The notes under the pieces were generated by a model, which was not told the DNA's origin, searched no databases, and was given only the letters and a program-made list of their open reading frames with translations. From Halarsenatibacter silvermanii (lineage in GTDB: Bacteria > Bacillota > Halanaerobiia > Halanaerobiales > Halarsenatibacteraceae), in assembly GCF_900103135.1 (NCBI RefSeq), contig NZ_FNGO01000007.1, positions 1 to 64,000 of the forward strand: DNA of 64,000 nucleotides. The letters are read 5' to 3'. The position numbers and the translations under genes were made by a program. Shown one piece after another: positions 1-8,562 of the stretch (the first letter of the stretch is position 1; every line of letters starts with the position of its first letter).

Positions 1-204
1 CAGCCTCCTGATATAGCCCGTAAGACCAATCATTCGCAGCAGGCTGTTGATAGATACATCAAAGACTATGAAAGAGTGAAATTTCTTGTCAGAAGAGGTA
101 TTGAACCCGCGCAAATACAGCATATGACTGGCAGAGGTAAATCAGTAATTGAGCAGTATATTGAGATTATAGAGCATTATCATCCCGATAATGGCAATGA
201 TTAA
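1..204 (+). CDS. DUF1670-type protein, C-terminal part (start outside window)
   Basis: The frame is open from the first base and ends at a TAA, giving the last 67 residues of a longer protein. Visible pieces such as 'IARKTNHSQQAVDRYIKDY', 'FLVRRGIEPAQIQHMTGR' and a final 'IEQYIEIIEHYHPDNGND' read as two successive helix-turn-helix-like segments. From memory this resembles the C-terminal end of DUF1670 proteins, which are of unknown function, often sit near mobile DNA and carry resolvase-like HTH segments. A perfect 28-bp palindrome follows the stop. The family name is recalled, not searched, and no function is claimed. Confidence 0.6.
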   Translation, partial: QPPDIARKTNHSQQAVDRYIKDYERVKFLVRRGIEPAQIQHMTGRGKSVIEQYIEIIEHYHPDNGND

Positions 205-231
205 GAAGAAAGTTAATTCGATCTTCAGATT

Positions 232-259
232 TTCATCAGGGGGTTAACCCCCTGATGAA
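232..259. repeat. Perfect 28-bp palindrome after the DUF1670 gene
   Basis: The two arms TTCATCAGGGGGTT and AACCCCCTGATGAA are exact reverse complements, so the RNA would fold into a very stable hairpin with essentially no loop. It begins 28 bases after the stop codon. There is no T tract on either side, so it is either a weak terminator or a DNA-level palindrome (for example a protein site). Confidence 0.6.
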
Positions 260-634
260 CCAGTCAACACCGTACAACCACGTCTAACCGCGGAACAGGG
301 CGGACAAATGTCCTAAGTGTAACATATAAATTTTTGTAATGGAGCTAAAGGAAAATCAAAATATTTTTTGCCGAAATTCTTATCATTCCCGGCCAAATAT
401 GCGGCAGAGAGGAGCTGACCCCCTGAAAGCCGGAGCTGAGAGAATGATAGGTTCTATTGCGGCTTTAATTTTGGGCGGGCCCGGGATAAGGGATGAGGAA
501 ATACGGCAACTCATCGCAATCCCCCGGTCGGTCTGAGATGGGCCGGATGGAAAAGCAGCGATAAAGATGGAAAGCTGCGGAAGATGATCGATCTGGAGTA
601 AAATAAAAAAATGCTGCAAGGGGGATTACAATCG
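260..634. other. Intergenic stretch before SLH porin 1; no gene recognised
   Basis: About 375 bases lie between the palindrome and the SLH gene. A TATAAA hexamer at 325-330 could be a -10 element but has no convincing -35. A 65-codon frame from 339 has no ribosome binding site and composition unlike the neighbours, so it is not accepted. The ribosome binding site of the SLH gene (AAGGGGG) is at 618-624. Confidence 0.4.
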
Positions 635-2509
635 ATGAGAGATATTATTGTGACGGTGATTTTGGTGATGGCGCTGGTATTTATGGGGGGGCCAGCTGTG
701 CAGTCGGCTTCACATCAGCTGGAGGATGTCGATGAGGACCACTGGGCCTATGAAGCTATAGAGCAGCTGGTGGCGGCGGGTATAGTTGAGGGTTATCCGG
801 ACGGTGAGTATAAAGGCGGGCAGACCATGACCCGTTATGAAATGGCCATGATTATACAGAGAACTCTTGATAATATCAACGCTGATATAGAGGCTCTTGA
901 GGCGGATGTGGCTGATCTGGGAGACGGACTCAGCGCCGCCCAGGCGGCTGACGTGACGGAGATCGTCGAGGAGATGATCGCCGAGAAGATGCCTGAAGCA
1001 TCGGAGGGTTTGACCGAAGAGCAGGCGGAGGATGTAACTGCTATAGTTAAGGCGCTGGTCGGTGAATTCGAAGAGGAGCTCGATGCGCTGGAGGCTGAGC
1101 TGGGAGCTTTGGAATATGCGATGGAAACTGAAACCGAAGCTCTCTGGGCTGAGACCGAGGGGATACAGGAGACTCTTGCGAGCATGGAGGGGAGAGTCGC
1201 TGAGCTTGAAGCCGGTGATAAAGAGTACGAGGGCTCGCTCACTCTGGAAATTGATTCGATCGAACAGAGAATTTCGCCCGAAACCGTAAGCGTCGATACC
1301 GATTTTAGCCTGACTTTCGATCACACTCATTATATCAGAGACGGCTTTACAGCCTACGTCGAGTGGTCGCCGGATGATACTGAAACACTGGGCGAAGGTG
1401 ATGCTTTTGGCCTCATCTTCGAAGAAGAATTACACGGTATGCCTCAGCTAACATTCAAAGCCTATCATGATGATCTTTCTTCCTATAACGGCCATATCAT
1501 GGATCAGCACAGAGATTACCATCTGGAAGGGGTATTTAATGTTGATGAGGATCTGGCTTTAACGCTGGGACTTGATGTGGATTATCTATTTGACAATGAA
1601 AGATACGATATGCATGATCAAGAATATGGGAAGATGGCTCATTTAGGTTTTGAGGGCTCTCAGGACAGGGTTGAGTTTGGTGGCAATTTTATTGATGGGG
1701 AGAGCAGGCAGTTTTATATCTATGAAGAGGTGTATGGAGAAACGTTTGAAGACGATGTTTGGGACGATCTTGACAGAGATTTTATTGATGAAAATGAGAC
1801 GAGTTACGATTTTACAGCCTATGAAGTCAATTTTAAAGTCAGGGATGTCGTGGATAATCTGGATATCTACGGAGCCTATTATAAGTATGATGATGAGATG
1901 ACGCTGGAGTCAGATGGAGATAAGATTGTCGATTATGATGAAGATTATGACGGGTGGGAGATTGGGTTTGATTATGATGTTGAAGACAGCCGTTATGATT
2001 TTGGTCTCATGTATGCCGACCTGGAGCTGGGTCAGTGGAAGTTTTCTGACGGTACGATGGCCGATTATCCCTATTTCGATTTAATTGAATTCAATAGAAG
2101 TTATTTTGGCGGCGATGGAGCCGAACTTGTCAGGGGCTCTTTCGGTGCAGGTGAATTTGCCGGCTTTGAACATGAATTTACAGTGGAGTACTGGAATACC
2201 GATGTTGATCTTGATTGGGAGGATTTTGAAGGTTATTACGGATATGACCCGGAAGATTTTGAGGATGGAGATTTTGAAATAGATTATGATGTCGAGGACT
2301 ACGTTTTTGAGTGGAATAAAAGCAGATCACTGGGAGATAATACCGAGCTGGAGCTTATCACCACCTATGAGTACTTCGATGAGGATATACTCGATGAGGA
2401 CGGGAATATAGATGTAAATGAAATGTTTTCCGATGATGGCCCGGATGGAGAGGAAAATGACAGAATTTCCTTCGAGGTAATTTTCCAGCACGAAATTATG
2501 AGCTGGTAA
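635..2509 (+). CDS. SLH-domain outer-membrane porin-like protein 1 (OmpM type)
   Basis: A 624-residue exported protein. Residues 1-25 are a signal peptide (start 'MRDIIVTVILVMALVF', end near 'AVQSA'). Residues about 29-78 are one SLH domain, with 'HWAYEAIEQL', 'GIVEGYPDGEY' and 'MTRYEMA'. Residues about 80-205 are an Ala/Glu-rich coiled coil. The rest alternates hydrophobic and acidic residues like a beta-barrel and ends in the aromatic 'EIMSW'. In diderm Firmicutes this layout (OmpM) binds wall polymer through the SLH domain and anchors the outer membrane; that role is inferred from the family. The ATG at 635 is preferred over an in-frame ATG at 611 because AAGGGGG sits 10 bases upstream of it. 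The barrel is extremely rich in Asp/Glu, as expected for a halophile. A paralogue lies at 28046-29929. Monocistronic, with a terminator just downstream. Confidence 0.85.
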   Translation: MRDIIVTVILVMALVFMGGPAVQSASHQLEDVDEDHWAYEAIEQLVAAGIVEGYPDGEYKGGQTMTRYEMAMIIQRTLDNINADIEALEADVADLGDGLSAAQAADVTEIVEEMIAEKMPEASEGLTEEQAEDVTAIVKALVGEFEEELDALEAELGALEYAMETETEALWAETEGIQETLASMEGRVAELEAGDKEYEGSLTLEIDSIEQRISPETVSVDTDFSLTFDHTHYIRDGFTAYVEWSPDDTETLGEGDAFGLIFEEELHGMPQLTFKAYHDDLSSYNGHIMDQHRDYHLEGVFNVDEDLALTLGLDVDYLFDNERYDMHDQEYGKMAHLGFEGSQDRVEFGGNFIDGESRQFYIYEEVYGETFEDDVWDDLDRDFIDENETSYDFTAYEVNFKVRDVVDNLDIYGAYYKYDDEMTLESDGDKIVDYDEDYDGWEIGFDYDVEDSRYDFGLMYADLELGQWKFSDGTMADYPYFDLIEFNRSYFGGDGAELVRGSFGAGEFAGFEHEFTVEYWNTDVDLDWEDFEGYYGYDPEDFEDGDFEIDYDVEDYVFEWNKSRSLGDNTELELITTYEYFDEDILDEDGNIDVNEMFSDDGPDGEENDRISFEVIFQHEIMSW

Positions 2510-2535
2510 AATAATAAAACAATGATAAAAATCTT

Positions 2536-2566
2536 ACCGCCGGTTGCTTCTTTACCGGCGGTTTTT
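2536..2566 (+). terminator. Rho-independent terminator of SLH porin 1
   Basis: A 9-bp stem (ACCGCCGGT at 2536-2544 with ACCGGCGGT at 2554-2562) is followed by a run of five T. It starts 26 bases after the stop codon. Confidence 0.85.
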
Positions 2567-2798
2567 CATGAATTTATTTTTCTGGCGGTCAGTCGTCCCG
2601 GCCTCGCAGCCAGAGAAGTTTGGGCAGGGTAAATCCTGTGAAATTCATTATGGCATATTTTATAAATATACTTTAACTATAACATTCAAAGTAAAAAATT
2701 TAAATTTTTAAACCGGGATATATGATCTATTATGACTTTAGCGGTACCTCTTTGATTGTTGATTTAGGACCGCTTTTTATTTTAATGGGGGTTATTAA

Positions 2799-3632
2799 AT
2801 GAGTCTGCTGGAGAGTTTTATCGATGTGGCGCCGTATCTGAATGAACTGGTTACCCGTGATACGGCTGTGGCAGTTACCAATAGAAATGAGTATCTCTGT
2901 TATGAATCTGGAGAAAAGCTCGATCACGGCGTCTCAGCCGGAAAAGAGCTCAAAGAAGGCTCGCTGGTGGTCAGAGCGATGCAGCAGAGGGAAGTAGTTT
3001 CTGACCGGGTAGAAGACGAAGAGTTGTTCGGAGTAAAATATATCGGTGTGGCCCGGCCGGTGCAGAATGAATCGGGTGAGGTGATCGGAGCTGTATTTCT
3101 GGGCGAAAGCACCGACAGGCAGGACCACCTTAAGGAGATAGCCGGCGAAGTAAAGGAAAGCGTCAGTGATTTGAGGAAGGCTTCCGAAGAAATTTCCGCC
3201 CAGGCAGAGGAGCTGTCTGCCTCGATAAATGAACTGGATGATCTGGCAGGAGAGACAGATGAGGAGATGGAGAGCGTAGAAAAGGTCATAAATATGGTCA
3301 GAGATATTGCCTCGCAGACCAATCTTCTCGGGCTTAACGCCCAGATAGAAGCGGCCAGAGTAGGGGAAGAAGGAAGAGGTTTTGAAGTCGTGGCTCAGGA
3401 GATCAGAGAACTTTCCGAGCAGACCGAAAATTCGCTGGGTGAGATTATGGAAATAATGGGTAAGATAGAGGAACTCAGCGGCAGCATAAAGGATGTTACA
3501 GAGGATGTTCAGCAAATAGCCGACAGCCAGGCCGCCTATCTCGAAGAAACTTCAGCCTCCACTCAGGAGCTGGACGATATGGCCTCGACCCTCAATGATA
3601 TGGCCAAGATGATAGATAGCAGGAATGATTAA
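2799..3632 (+). CDS. Soluble methyl-accepting chemotaxis protein
   Basis: A 277-residue chemoreceptor without signal peptide or membrane segment, so it is cytoplasmic. Residues 1-105 form a small sensory domain ('[17 protein letters not shown]', '[19 protein letters not shown]') of the kind found in many short clostridial receptors. Residues about 110-275 are a long coiled coil containing the conserved signalling hairpin ('[18 protein letters not shown]', then '[18 protein letters not shown]'), which contacts CheA/CheW. The Glu/Gln pairs expected at methylation sites are present. The ATG follows GGGGG with a 7-base gap. The ligand is unknown. Directly after the stop, and in the same frame, is a relic of a GGDEF domain (next entry). 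No other chemotaxis gene is in the window. Confidence 0.85.
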   Translation: MSLLESFIDVAPYLNELVTRDTAVAVTNRNEYLCYESGEKLDHGVSAGKELKEGSLVVRAMQQREVVSDRVEDEELFGVKYIGVARPVQNESGEVIGAVFLGESTDRQDHLKEIAGEVKESVSDLRKASEEISAQAEELSASINELDDLAGETDEEMESVEKVINMVRDIASQTNLLGLNAQIEAARVGEEGRGFEVVAQEIRELSEQTENSLGEIMEIMGKIEELSGSIKDVTEDVQQIADSQAAYLEETSASTQELDDMASTLNDMAKMIDSRND

Positions 3633-3743
3633 GCATTTGGGAGCGAAGATGAGTTTTTGCTCTTTCTGCCCCGGACCGACAACGAAATCGCTCATGATAT
3701 TTATGAAAGAGTAGAAAAGCGCTGCCTGGAGACAGGTCGATAA
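3633..3743 (+). pseudogene. GGDEF-domain relic, in frame after the chemoreceptor stop
   Basis: The codons directly after the chemoreceptor TAA read, without changing frame, 'AFGSEDEFLLFLPRTDNE' and then 'IAHDIYERVEKRCLETGR' to a TAA at 3741. This matches the signature loop of a diguanylate cyclase domain (G-G/S-D/E-E-F, here GSEDEF) and the helix after it. Only 36 codons survive; the N-terminal part of the domain, including the substrate-binding region, is absent, and no start codon or ribosome binding site is visible. It is best read as the scar of a deletion that removed a diguanylate cyclase gene, not as a working protein. Confidence 0.7.
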
Positions 3744-3766
3744 AACTCCGGCCTTGCTGGAATAAA

Positions 3767-4732
3767 TTATGGCTTCAATATGACTTTGAGAGAGCTTTTT
3801 TGGGCTGCTTTCTTCAGGGCCAATTTAGCTTCGTCGAGAGAGTATTCGGCAGTGATCAGTTCTTCCAGATGCAGATCATTTCTTGCGAGCAGATTGAGGG
3901 CCGGGGCAAAGGGGCCGCAGCGCGAACCCAGCAGCTGAATTTCATCTATGGCCAGATCAGCCAGGTTGATCTCATGGCTTTGGGCGGTGGTGGTTTTATA
4001 TATTATTTTACCGCGGGGAGCTGTCAGCTGCAGGGCTTTTTCCAGACCAGAGGTACTACCGGAAGCCTCGATAACGACGGGAAGATCGGTATGTTTTTCG
4101 GCAGGGAAGTCAGCTTCCAGGTGAGCGGTAATTCCAGGCAGATCGAGAGTGGCCAGCTTATCCTGATGACGGCCTATCACTTCGATAGAATAACCCATTC
4201 CCCAGAGCGCTCTGGCCGTGACCAGGCCCAGCCTGCCGTCGCCGATGATAGTTATCGGCTCCGATGGTTTGAGATGATATTGTTCGGCAATTTCCACCGC
4301 GGCGGCCAGCGGCTCGGTGAAGACGGCTTCGTTATCGGTGATGCTTTTGGGGACGAGGTGAACATTTGAGCGGGGGAGTGTCAAAAATTCGGCAAAAACC
4401 CCATCGCGCCGGCGCATACCCAGAGTCTCGATGTTAAGACAGTGTTTGTATTGATTTTTCTGGCAGCGGGAGCATTCCCAGCAGGGAATATTTATCTCTC
4501 CCACCACTCTTTTCCCTTCCAGACCGCCGGACGGATCATTTTCGACCACGCCTACAAATTCATGACCCAAAACTCCGCTGAAATTTATCATTCCCTCTAT
4601 AACTTCGAAATCAGTGCTGCAGATACCAGCCTTTTTGACCCTGATCAAAATTTCATCACGGTCGGGATCCGGCCGTGGCACAGGAGTATCTCTTAGTTCA
4701 ACGGTCCCTTTATCCACTATCAGAGCTTTAAT
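3767..4732 (-). CDS. Zinc-dependent medium-chain dehydrogenase (alcohol/polyol type)
   Basis: About 321 residues of the MDR superfamily: an N-terminal GroES-like catalytic domain and a C-terminal Rossmann domain. The catalytic zinc ligands are visible in 'GICSTDFEV' (Cys) and 'LGHEFVG' (His-Glu), and the four structural-zinc cysteines in 'PCWECSRCQKNQYKHC'. The nucleotide-binding turn is 'IIGDGRLGLV', slightly off the usual GxGxxG. Substrate cannot be fixed; threonine or polyol oxidation are options. The start is unusual. A GTG at 4759 has no ribosome binding site, whereas AGGGGGG lies 8 bases before an ATT at 4732-4730, and translation from that ATT gives the family-typical 'MKALIV'. It is the last gene of the minus-strand nagA-xylB unit, though a hairpin separates it from xylB. 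Confidence 0.75.
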   Translation of the reverse strand: MKALIVDKGTVELRDTPVPRPDPDRDEILIRVKKAGICSTDFEVIEGMINFSGVLGHEFVGVVENDPSGGLEGKRVVGEINIPCWECSRCQKNQYKHCLNIETLGMRRRDGVFAEFLTLPRSNVHLVPKSITDNEAVFTEPLAAAVEIAEQYHLKPSEPITIIGDGRLGLVTARALWGMGYSIEVIGRHQDKLATLDLPGITAHLEADFPAEKHTDLPVVIEASGSTSGLEKALQLTAPRGKIIYKTTTAQSHEINLADLAIDEIQLLGSRCGPFAPALNLLARNDLHLEELITAEYSLDEAKLALKKAAQKSSLKVILKP

Positions 4733-4831
4733 TTTTGTAACCCCCCTGCTGAAAAGCACTAAAAGTATTAAATATTTAATTTAGCTCAAAATTATAGTAT
4801 CAAAATTTGTAAAAGGGTGTCAAACAATCCT

Positions 4832-4863
4832 AACCGCCGGTCGATTTTTTGCCGGCGGTTTTT
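4832..4863. terminator. Hairpin between xylulokinase and the dehydrogenase
   Basis: The arms AACCGCCGG (4832-4840) and CCGGCGGTT (4852-4860) form a 9-bp stem. On the plus strand it is followed by TTTTT. On the minus strand, where the genes are, the downstream side has only a poor U tract (after AGGATTG), so it may terminate xylulokinase transcription incompletely. Confidence 0.55.
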
Positions 4864-4907
4864 CTGGCTGAGTTAATTTTTTCGGAAGAATTTGAGCTAT
4901 CGAGCTT

Positions 4908-6448
4908 TCAATCCAGGCTGCGGCGCAGATCATTCAGCCTGTGCATTTTATCGCGGTTATCCCGGTAGAGATCCTGGTAGATTTCGAACATTTCCCCGTA
5001 AAGCGATGAATTTTCATCTGCAGGTTGAAAGCATTTATAATTTTTGCGGTTTTGTTCCAGCGCTTTTTTTACTCCGTTTATCAATCCGGCCGACTCACCG
5101 GCCAAAAGAGCTGCCCCGTAGGCCGGTCCCCGGAGCCTGTCGCAGCTGTAAACGGGAATTTTTAGAATATCGGCCAGTATTTGCGGCCAAACTTCACTGC
5201 GGGCCCCTCCACCGCTGAGATAAATTTTTTCCGGCTCGCCGGCTGTCGCGCGCATGAGAGAAAGATTCCACCGCATAGCCATCGCCACCCCTTCCATGAC
5301 GGCCCGCAGCAGATGCTGCTGTTCATGAAAATCTTTAAGTCCCCAGAAGGAAGCCGAGGCCTGGGGGTCGTTGATAGGCGATCTTTCTCCCAGAATATAG
5401 GGGAGATAAATAAGTCCCTGGCTGCCCGGTGGAATTTCTCTGACGGCATCTTCCCGGGATTTGAGAAAGTCTCCGTCCTTTTGCTCGGTTTTAATAATAT
5501 TTTCCAGCAGCCATCTGAGATTATAACCCGCAGCCAGCACAGCTCCCATTATAAACCACTGTCCTGGACGGGCAAAAGCCATAGTGTGCAGGCGAAGATC
5601 AGCCTCTACTTCGAAGCTGTCCATCGGCATAATAATCTGTCCGGCGGTTCCCAGGGAAATTCCGGCTGTATCGCTGTCGGTAACGCCGCTGGCCAGAGCT
5701 GTCAGAGGAGCATCACCTCCGCCGATAATCACGGGAATTTTCCTGCCTTTTTTCCAGCCGAGGTTTTCTCTTATCTCCTGTTTGAGTGTTCCCAGCGCTG
5801 ATCCTGGCGGTTTCAGTTCGGGCAGCAGATCTGATTCTATGTTGAATTTATCAAGTACAGTCCGGCTCCATTCTTTTTTTCCACAACGAAGATAAGAGTG
5901 CCGGAGGCATCGGTATAGTCGGTTGCTATATTACCGGTCAGATGGTAGCCGAGATAATCCTTCGGCAGCATAACCCTGTTCAGCTTTTTCCATATTTCCG
6001 GTTCCTGACGGCGGAGCCATAAAAGCTTCGGGAGGGTGAATCCGGTTACTGCAGGGCTGCCGAGCTTTTTTAGCTCGGATTGAGAAAGGGAGTCTTTTAT
6101 TTGTTTTACTTCCCGGCGCGGGCGATTATCGGCCCAAATTATAGCCGGGCGCAGCACCTGCATATCACTATCGCAGGGCACGAGGCCATGCATCTGACCG
6201 CTTATACCCAAAGCCTCCGGTCCGTCGTTATTGCCGGCGGGATTTTTCTTCTTGAGTTTTTCACTTACCTCCTGCAGAGCTTTTAAAGTTTCGCCAGACC
6301 AGTGATCAGGATTTTGTTCTGCAGCTTCCGGTTCGGGCTTTGAGGTTGGATAGGAGCGGCCTGTTTCGGCTATAATGCTGCCGTCTTTGCTTATCGCTGT
6401 TACTTTAACGCTGGAGGTCCCGAGATCGATGCCGATTGAATGCTTCAA
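4908..6448 (-). pseudogene. xylB: Xylulokinase (FGGY kinase), frameshifted at an A7 run
   Basis: The gene begins with TTG at 6448 behind AAAGGAGG. Its first 203 codons give 'IGIDLGTSSVKVTAISKDG' (ATP phosphate-1 motif), 'ISGQMHGLV' and 'IIWADNR', typical of xylulokinase. At 5880-5874 a run of seven A (mRNA sense) shifts the frame and translation stops at 5837. Reading one A more gives 'EWSRTVLDKFNIESDLLPEL' and continues open into 'VIIGGGDAPLTALASG' and 'LGTAGQIIM' to the stop at 4908. The restored protein is about 513 residues, the normal family length, so the change is a single indel. The mRNA reads GAA AAA AAG across the site, which is the A-AAA-AAG heptamer used for programmed -1 frameshifting in E. 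coli dnaX, so expression may survive. It lies 45 bases after nagA. Confidence 0.8.
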
Positions 6449-6493
6449 GATTGATTTCCTCCTTTTGGTGATCGAAATTTTTGCGGGAGATCA

Positions 6494-7660
6494 TCACGAG
6501 AGATCATCATATACAGGGCGACCTCCCAGAAATGTCATTCTAACATCTAAATTTTCATCGAGAACCGCTATATCGGCTCTATTTCCGGGCATGAGACGAC
6601 CTCTATCCTTCAGACCGAGCAGGCTGGCCGGTTCGGTGCTTACCAGTTTGCAGGCCTCGGTCAGGTCGAGATCGGCGAATGAAATTATATTTTTGAGAGC
6701 CTGGTTCATGGTCAGAGTGCTGCCGGCCAGATTGCCCTCCTGAGTTCGGGCCACTCCCTCTTTTATTACCACTTTGCGGCCGCCGAGATCATAACTTCCG
6801 TCCGGCTTACCGCAGGCGCGCATGGCATCGGTTATGAGGACAGTATTTTTATAATGGCGGCTCTTGAGAACAAATTTGATCACAGCTGGATGCAGATGAA
6901 TCCCGTCCGCTATAAGTTCGACATAGCGGTTTTCAGCTTCCAGAAAAGCTCCCACTATTCCGGGCCGGCGGTGATGAAAACCTTCCATGCCATTGAAGAG
7001 ATGGGCTCCTAATTTGAGACCGGCTGAGAAAGCTTCCTGCATCCTTTCATAGGAAGCTGCTGAATGAACAGCTCCGACCACGATCGAATTGCTGACGGCA
7101 TATTCTATCACTTCCAGGCTGCCCTCGAGCTCGGGTGCCAGAGAAATTAGTTTGAGGTTTTTCCCGAGCAGCTGATGCCATTTCTGTAATTCCTCAACAT
7201 CCGTCGGCCTGATGAAATTTTCATTCTGAGCGCCTTTCTTTTCCCGGTTTATAAAAGGGCCTTCCATATGCACTCCGATAAGATTCTGATTCTGGCCGGA
7301 TTGGAAGAAATCGGCCAGGTTTCGGCACAGTTTGAGAGTTTTGCTTCTGGGGCTGGTCAGGATAGTTCCCAGATATCCGGTTGTTCCCTGACTAAGCTTG
7401 AACCGGGAAATATTCTGCCAGTCTGCAGGAGTTCCGTCGGTAATATCGCTGCCGGCGGCACCGTGGATATGAATGTCGATAAATCCGGGCAGGGCGTAAT
7501 AATTTCCGGCGAATTCAAAGACATCGGCCTGCTGATCTTCAGAGCTAAAATCAACCTGTTCAATGGAGACGATTCTATCATTTTTGATAACAACCCGGGA
7601 ATTCTTATAAATATTTTGGGGGCCTACCACATTTATATCCCTGAGAATTTTTTTAGTCAT
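6494..7660 (-). CDS. nagA: N-acetylglucosamine-6-phosphate deacetylase
   Basis: A 388-residue amidohydrolase-superfamily enzyme of normal length that removes acetate from GlcNAc-6-phosphate in amino-sugar use and wall recycling. Metal and substrate motifs are visible in order: 'GFIDIHIHG' near residue 60, 'GVHMEGPFI' near 130, 'GAVHSAASYE' near 195, 'GAHLFNGME' near 215, 'ELIADGIHLHP' near 245 and the catalytic Asp in 'VLITDAMRACG' near 275. A fitting AGGGAGG precedes the ATG. It is the first gene of a minus-strand unit with the xylulokinase; no nagB is present. An extended -10 on the minus strand lies just upstream (7698-7690). Confidence 0.93.
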   Translation of the reverse strand: MTKKILRDINVVGPQNIYKNSRVVIKNDRIVSIEQVDFSSEDQQADVFEFAGNYYALPGFIDIHIHGAAGSDITDGTPADWQNISRFKLSQGTTGYLGTILTSPRSKTLKLCRNLADFFQSGQNQNLIGVHMEGPFINREKKGAQNENFIRPTDVEELQKWHQLLGKNLKLISLAPELEGSLEVIEYAVSNSIVVGAVHSAASYERMQEAFSAGLKLGAHLFNGMEGFHHRRPGIVGAFLEAENRYVELIADGIHLHPAVIKFVLKSRHYKNTVLITDAMRACGKPDGSYDLGGRKVVIKEGVARTQEGNLAGSTLTMNQALKNIISFADLDLTEACKLVSTEPASLLGLKDRGRLMPGNRADIAVLDENLDVRMTFLGGRPVYDDLS

Positions 7661-7689
7661 TGCGTTAAATTTGCCTCCCTCCTGCTTAA

Positions 7690-7698
7690 ATTATATCA
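7690..7698 (-). promoter_or_regulatory. Extended -10 promoter for nagA
   Basis: On the minus strand TGATATAAT runs from 7698 to 7690, a TGn extension with a perfect TATAAT. The -35 position is A/T-rich and matches poorly. It is 30 bases upstream of the nagA start. Confidence 0.5.
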
Positions 7699-7756
7699 GG
7701 GGTGAAGTTATTTTTTAATAGGTTAAAAAAAACTTCATTTAGTTATCCTAATTTTA

Positions 7757-7786
7757 TTGACGTCCGCTGCCGGCCGGTGATATACT
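7757..7786 (+). promoter_or_regulatory. Promoter of the Lol-like island
   Basis: TTGACG (7757-7762) and TATACT (7781-7786) are 18 bases apart. An overlapping TATAAT is at 7786-7791. It lies about 90 bases before the ATPase gene and diverges from the nagA promoter. Confidence 0.6.
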
Positions 7787-7878
7787 ATAATTAAGTGAAA
7801 TTTTATAAATTTATTATATGTATGTCAATTTCAGATTCAGATGAGGAAGGATAAATTGACCGGGGAGGAACAGCTTAA

Positions 7879-8562
7879 ATGACGCTGGTAAAGCTTATAT
7901 CCGTGGAGAAAATTTATAGACAGGGAAAAGTGGAGGTTCCGGCTCTGCGCGGTGTCGACCTGGAGATTACCCGCGGGGAATTCACCACGGTTTTTGGTCC
8001 TTCGGGTTCAGGTAAAACAACCCTTTTAAATCTCATCGGGGCGCTGGATAGGGTTACTTCTGGCAGCATTATTTTTGAAAGCCAAAAGCTCGAAAATCTT
8101 GATAAAAACGACCTGGCCCTTTTCAGAAGGCGCGAGATAGGTTTTATCTTTCAGAGCTATAATTTGATACCGGTCTTTTCTGCTAGAGAAAACGTCGAAT
8201 TTGCCCTGCGCATAGCAGGCGGAGAAAAAAGCAGAGAAAAAGCCATGAAACTGCTGGAAGATGTCGGTTTAAAGGGGATGGAGGAGAGAAAGCCGTCTGA
8301 ACTTTCGGGAGGACAGAAACAGCGGGTTGCTGTTGCCCGGGCGCTGATCAAACAACCCGGCCTGGTGCTGGCCGATGAGCCTACTGCCAATCTGGATTCT
8401 GAAACAGGCCGGGAGGTCCTGGATATGATGCTCGATATGAATGAGACGCTGAATACCACCTTTCTTTTTTCCACTCACGATCCAATGGTGATGGATTACG
8501 CACGGAGATTGCTCGAACTCAAAGACGGCCGCGTCGTTCAGGACAAAAAGAGGGGATTTTGA
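7879..8562 (+). CDS. ABC transporter ATPase, LolD/MacB type
   Basis: A 227-residue ATPase. Walker A is 'GPSGSGKTTL' (near residue 40), the Q-loop is in 'IGFIFQSYNLIP', the ABC signature is 'LSGGQKQR', Walker B is 'LVLADEPTANLD' and the H-loop is in 'FSTHDP'. The 'SGSGKTT', 'FQSYNLIP' and 'EPTANLDS' forms are typical of the MacB/LolD/FtsE branch, whose ATPases power periplasmic mechanotransmission or lipoprotein release instead of channel transport. The stop overlaps the start of the first permease gene. It heads the set ATPase - permease - permease - LolA-like - barrel, which suggests lipoprotein or lipid delivery to the outer membrane (inference). Confidence 0.9.
   Translation: MTLVKLISVEKIYRQGKVEVPALRGVDLEITRGEFTTVFGPSGSGKTTLLNLIGALDRVTSGSIIFESQKLENLDKNDLALFRRREIGFIFQSYNLIPVFSARENVEFALRIAGGEKSREKAMKLLEDVGLKGMEERKPSELSGGQKQRVAVARALIKQPGLVLADEPTANLDSETGREVLDMMLDMNETLNTTFLFSTHDPMVMDYARRLLELKDGRVVQDKKRGF

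Noticed and set aside
339-536. 65-codon plus-strand reading frame before SLH porin 1
   Set aside because: No ribosome binding site, Arg/Gly/Pro-rich composition unlike neighbours and no recognisable family.
2799-3743. Stop-codon read-through making a chemoreceptor-GGDEF fusion
   Set aside because: Only 36 codons of a GGDEF domain follow, too little to fold or act, so a relic is the simpler reading.
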